DNA of 64,000 nucleotides, from the NCBI RefSeq assembly GCF_027913035.1, contig NZ_CP115775.1, positions 1,302,001-1,366,000 of the forward strand, given 5' to 3'. A program made the position numbers and the translations under genes. Within the stretch, counting starts at the first letter, position 1. Each line of letters starts with the position of its first letter. Positions 62,124 through 64,000 of this stretch are shown here, piece after piece. Origin of the DNA: Paracoccus albus. Lineage in GTDB: Bacteria > Pseudomonadota > Alphaproteobacteria > Rhodobacterales > Rhodobacteraceae. The notes under the pieces are model-generated. The model was not told the DNA's origin. It searched no databases and saw nothing but the letters and a program-made list of their open reading frames with translations.

Positions 62124-63668
62124 TGAACTGCCGAGTTTCTCACCTATGCGCGAAAATAGCGGCGACATGGTTTCCATCGCGTCGATGTAAGAATCGATAT
62201 AGGGGCGATACTGCGCCGTGGCATCCGGGTCAGCGCGGGTGACAAGCCGGGGTTCACCGGCGAACCGCCGCGCGGTATCGCGAAGATCCGGGAAAAGGCC
62301 GACCGCGTGGCCCGCGACGATGGCCGCGCCAAGAGTGCCGAACTCATCCCGGTCCTGTATGCTATAGTCCAGACCCAGAGCGTTCGCCTTGATCTGCCGC
62401 AACTCGGGCGACCGCGCCCCGCCCCCGATATTGATAGCGAAGCGCGGATCATAGCCCGGCGCGAGTTCTCGCACGGCACGCAGGTAGAAGGCATATTCAT
62501 AGGCAATACTTTCCATGATCGCGCGCACCATATGCGCCTTGCTGTGACGCCATGTCAGACCCAGAAAAGCGCCGCGCATGGTCGGATCATTGGGGGTATT
62601 CCGCCCGGAAAGATGCGGCAGGAAGATCAGCTTTTCCGCACCCGCAGGCACATGCGCCGCCGGCGCGGTCAGCGCTTCATAGGGATCGCGCCCCTCTTCT
62701 TCCCAACCGGCTTTCTCCAGTGGAGAAACCTCGTCGCGGAACCAGCGCAGATTCAGCCCACCGCCGGCGACATAGGACATCGGAAAATAAAGGCCCGGCA
62801 CGACATGCGGGCAGGTCATCAGACAACGATATTTCGTATCCGTGCCGAAATTGTCGATCACCGTCGCAAAAACCGAGGCAGTTCCCGAGGTATCAAAAAC
62901 CACGCCGGTATCGACCAGACCGCCGCCCAGAACATTCGCACTCTGATCGCCGCAACCTGCCGCGATAGGCGTTCCCACTGCCAACCCAAGCTCATCCGCC
63001 CAATCGGGCTGGACCTCGCCGATGATCTCCCACGGTTCGACGATGCGGGGCAGCTTTTCGGTCGTCAGGTCGAAGCGGGAGAGCAGTTCTTCATTCCAGA
63101 CGGATCGCTCACCGCTGCCAAAACCGGAAAACACCAGATAGGTGCGATCCATGAAAGCATCTCGCCCCTTTAGGCCTGCGAGACGTCCGGCAACGAAAGC
63201 CGCTGGCTGAATGAAGCTTGCAATACGGTCCCAGACCTCAGGCTGATCGCGCCAATACAGAATCTTTGGCGCGTGATTGAAAGCAAGCGCCATGCCGCAG
63301 GTCTTGATGATATCCTGCTCATGCGGGCGAAGCTGGTCCAGCCAAGGCGCACATCGCGTATCAAGCCAACTGTCGTAATGGGTGACGGGCTGCCAATCCG
63401 CGTCCACAGCCATGATCCCCGCCATCTGCCCATCAAGCGCAATTGCAGCAATCTGATCGGGCCGCAGACCGGCGTTGCGCATTGCAGCTCTTACGGTCCG
63501 CAGCACGGACTGAAAGATCTCTTCCGGGTCCTGTTCCACCTGACCGGGGCCGGGATAGCGCAGAACGGATTCCTCGAACGCCTCGCCTTTCAGAACACCG
63601 TCACGATCATAGATCCCGGTTTTCGTGCCGGTGGTGCCGATATCAACTCCGATAACGTGATCTTTCAT
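62112..63668 (-). CDS. FGGY family carbohydrate kinase (xylulokinase-like branch)
   Basis: 518 residues. N-terminal domain: VIGVDIGTTGTKTGIYDRDG, GQVEQDPEEIFQSVLRTVRAA, ALDGQMAGIMAVD and YDSWLDTRC. C-terminal domain: AAGCGDQSANVLGGGLVDTGVVFDTSGTASVFA, FLPHLSGRNTPNDPTMRGAFLGLTWRH, and INIGGGARSPELRQIKANALG. The GCGDQ block and QMAG motif are xylulokinase-like. It lies 32 nt after the partial dehydrogenase, so they are probably one transcript. The 3' end overlaps an operator of the next unit. Confidence 0.9.
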   Translation of the reverse strand: MKDHVIGVDIGTTGTKTGIYDRDGVLKGEAFEESVLRYPGPGQVEQDPEEIFQSVLRTVRAAMRNAGLRPDQIAAIALDGQMAGIMAVDADWQPVTHYDSWLDTRCAPWLDQLRPHEQDIIKTCGMALAFNHAPKILYWRDQPEVWDRIASFIQPAAFVAGRLAGLKGRDAFMDRTYLVFSGFGSGERSVWNEELLSRFDLTTEKLPRIVEPWEIIGEVQPDWADELGLAVGTPIAAGCGDQSANVLGGGLVDTGVVFDTSGTASVFATVIDNFGTDTKYRCLMTCPHVVPGLYFPMSYVAGGGLNLRWFRDEVSPLEKAGWEEEGRDPYEALTAPAAHVPAGAEKLIFLPHLSGRNTPNDPTMRGAFLGLTWRHSKAHMVRAIMESIAYEYAFYLRAVRELAPGYDPRFAINIGGGARSPELRQIKANALGLDYSIQDRDEFGTLGAAIVAGHAVGLFPDLRDTARRFAGEPRLVTRADPDATAQYRPYIDSYIDAMETMSPLFSRIGEKLGSSSHM

Positions 63669-63700
63669 GAAAGCCTCCCCTGCTTCATTGGGATTTCTCG

Positions 63701-64000
63701 TCAGCCGGTCAGCCCGTCCTCATCGGATGCGCTCCAGTCTGTGACGTCGCGCAGTGGCAGATCGGGCTGCTGCGGATAAATGATGATCTTTCCAGAGACG
63801 GTGCCATCGGCGACCACTTTCATGGCCTCCGGCAACGAATTGAGGCCAGCGACAGCGGCGATATTGGCGGAGAGGTCAAGAGTCCCGCCACACACGCGCG
63901 AAAAGACATCCTTCATGTCACCTAACGTGCAGCCGGTCGAGCCGGTAATCCGCATACCGCTGAGCGCGACGGCGGCCAAATCAATCTCCAGCAGCTTGCC
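63701..64000 (-). CDS. Medium-chain dehydrogenase, C-terminal end (partial)
   Basis: The frame is open through the right edge of the window; ~99 residues are visible. They read GKLLEIDLAAVALSGMRITGSTGCTLGDMKDVFSRVCGG ... LNSLPEAMKVVADGTVSGKIIIYP, the last part of the NAD-binding domain of an alcohol/polyol dehydrogenase. The family's tail IxGxxGCTxxDM and the GKIIIYP end are typical. It is upstream of, and probably in one transcript with, the FGGY kinase. Confidence 0.8.
   Translation of the reverse strand, partial: GKLLEIDLAAVALSGMRITGSTGCTLGDMKDVFSRVCGGTLDLSANIAAVAGLNSLPEAMKVVADGTVSGKIIIYPQQPDLPLRDVTDWSASDEDGLTG

Overview
The window looks like a chromosomal segment of a high-GC alphaproteobacterium, most likely Rhodobacterales (Rhodobacteraceae/Paracoccaceae). 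Evidence read directly: a divergent DUF6477/DUF6456 pair, a Hint-domain protein of the type common in roseobacters, IalB- and ZapE-like proteins, two-subunit PntAB, several SBP-dependent transporters, and one CtrA-type box. No species can be named from the sequence alone. There is no prophage, CRISPR array or intact insertion sequence; one tRNA (Leu, CAA) is present.

0-19 kb: proton-translocating transhydrogenase pntAB (minus), an Ala/Asp-rich membrane-anchored repeat protein, aminopeptidase pepN, a PlsC-like acyltransferase, an IalB-like periplasmic protein with a second Ala-rich repeat, a HerA-like ATPase, DUF6477/DUF6456, a GNAT protein, lipA, an HxlR regulator divergent from a flavodoxin (two palindromes between them), tRNA-Leu, a small lipoprotein, an NTF2-like protein, and a TRAP DctQM pair with an oversized DctM and no nearby DctP.

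19-36.6 kb: a full peptide ABC transporter operon (oppABCDF), the Hint protein, a ridA-GDPD-zapE operon, an FMN reductase, an APH-like kinase, smc, and an lrgAB-FemAB-like operon.

36.9-44 kb: an AGE-family epimerase divergent from modABC (molybdate uptake), ychF, pirin and an LLM-class flavin oxidoreductase.

44-51 kb: the most interesting metabolic unit, a LysR regulator followed by mesX (DUF1852), mesD (core MetE-like) and a flavin reductase, i.e. the folate-independent, oxygen-requiring methionine synthase system. Two related palindromes lie upstream of lysR and mesX. Next is an FdhF/YdeP-type molybdoenzyme translationally coupled to a small winged-helix-like protein.

51-54.4 kb: an alpha/beta hydrolase, then a rearrangement scar in which a TctA C-terminus (minus), a LysR effector-domain fragment and a headless MFS transporter are joined, the last two in one open frame.

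54.4-64 kb: a tightly packed minus-strand catabolic locus: medium-chain dehydrogenase (cut by the window end), FGGY kinase, GatD-like zinc dehydrogenase, second FGGY kinase, SorC/DeoR regulator, deoC, a two-domain ALDH16-type aldehyde dehydrogenase and a HAD phosphatase. Three copies of a TCACATATGTGA-like palindrome precede the gatD-like gene. Together these suggest an uncharacterised polyol or (deoxy)sugar pathway ending in an aldol cleavage and aldehyde oxidation.
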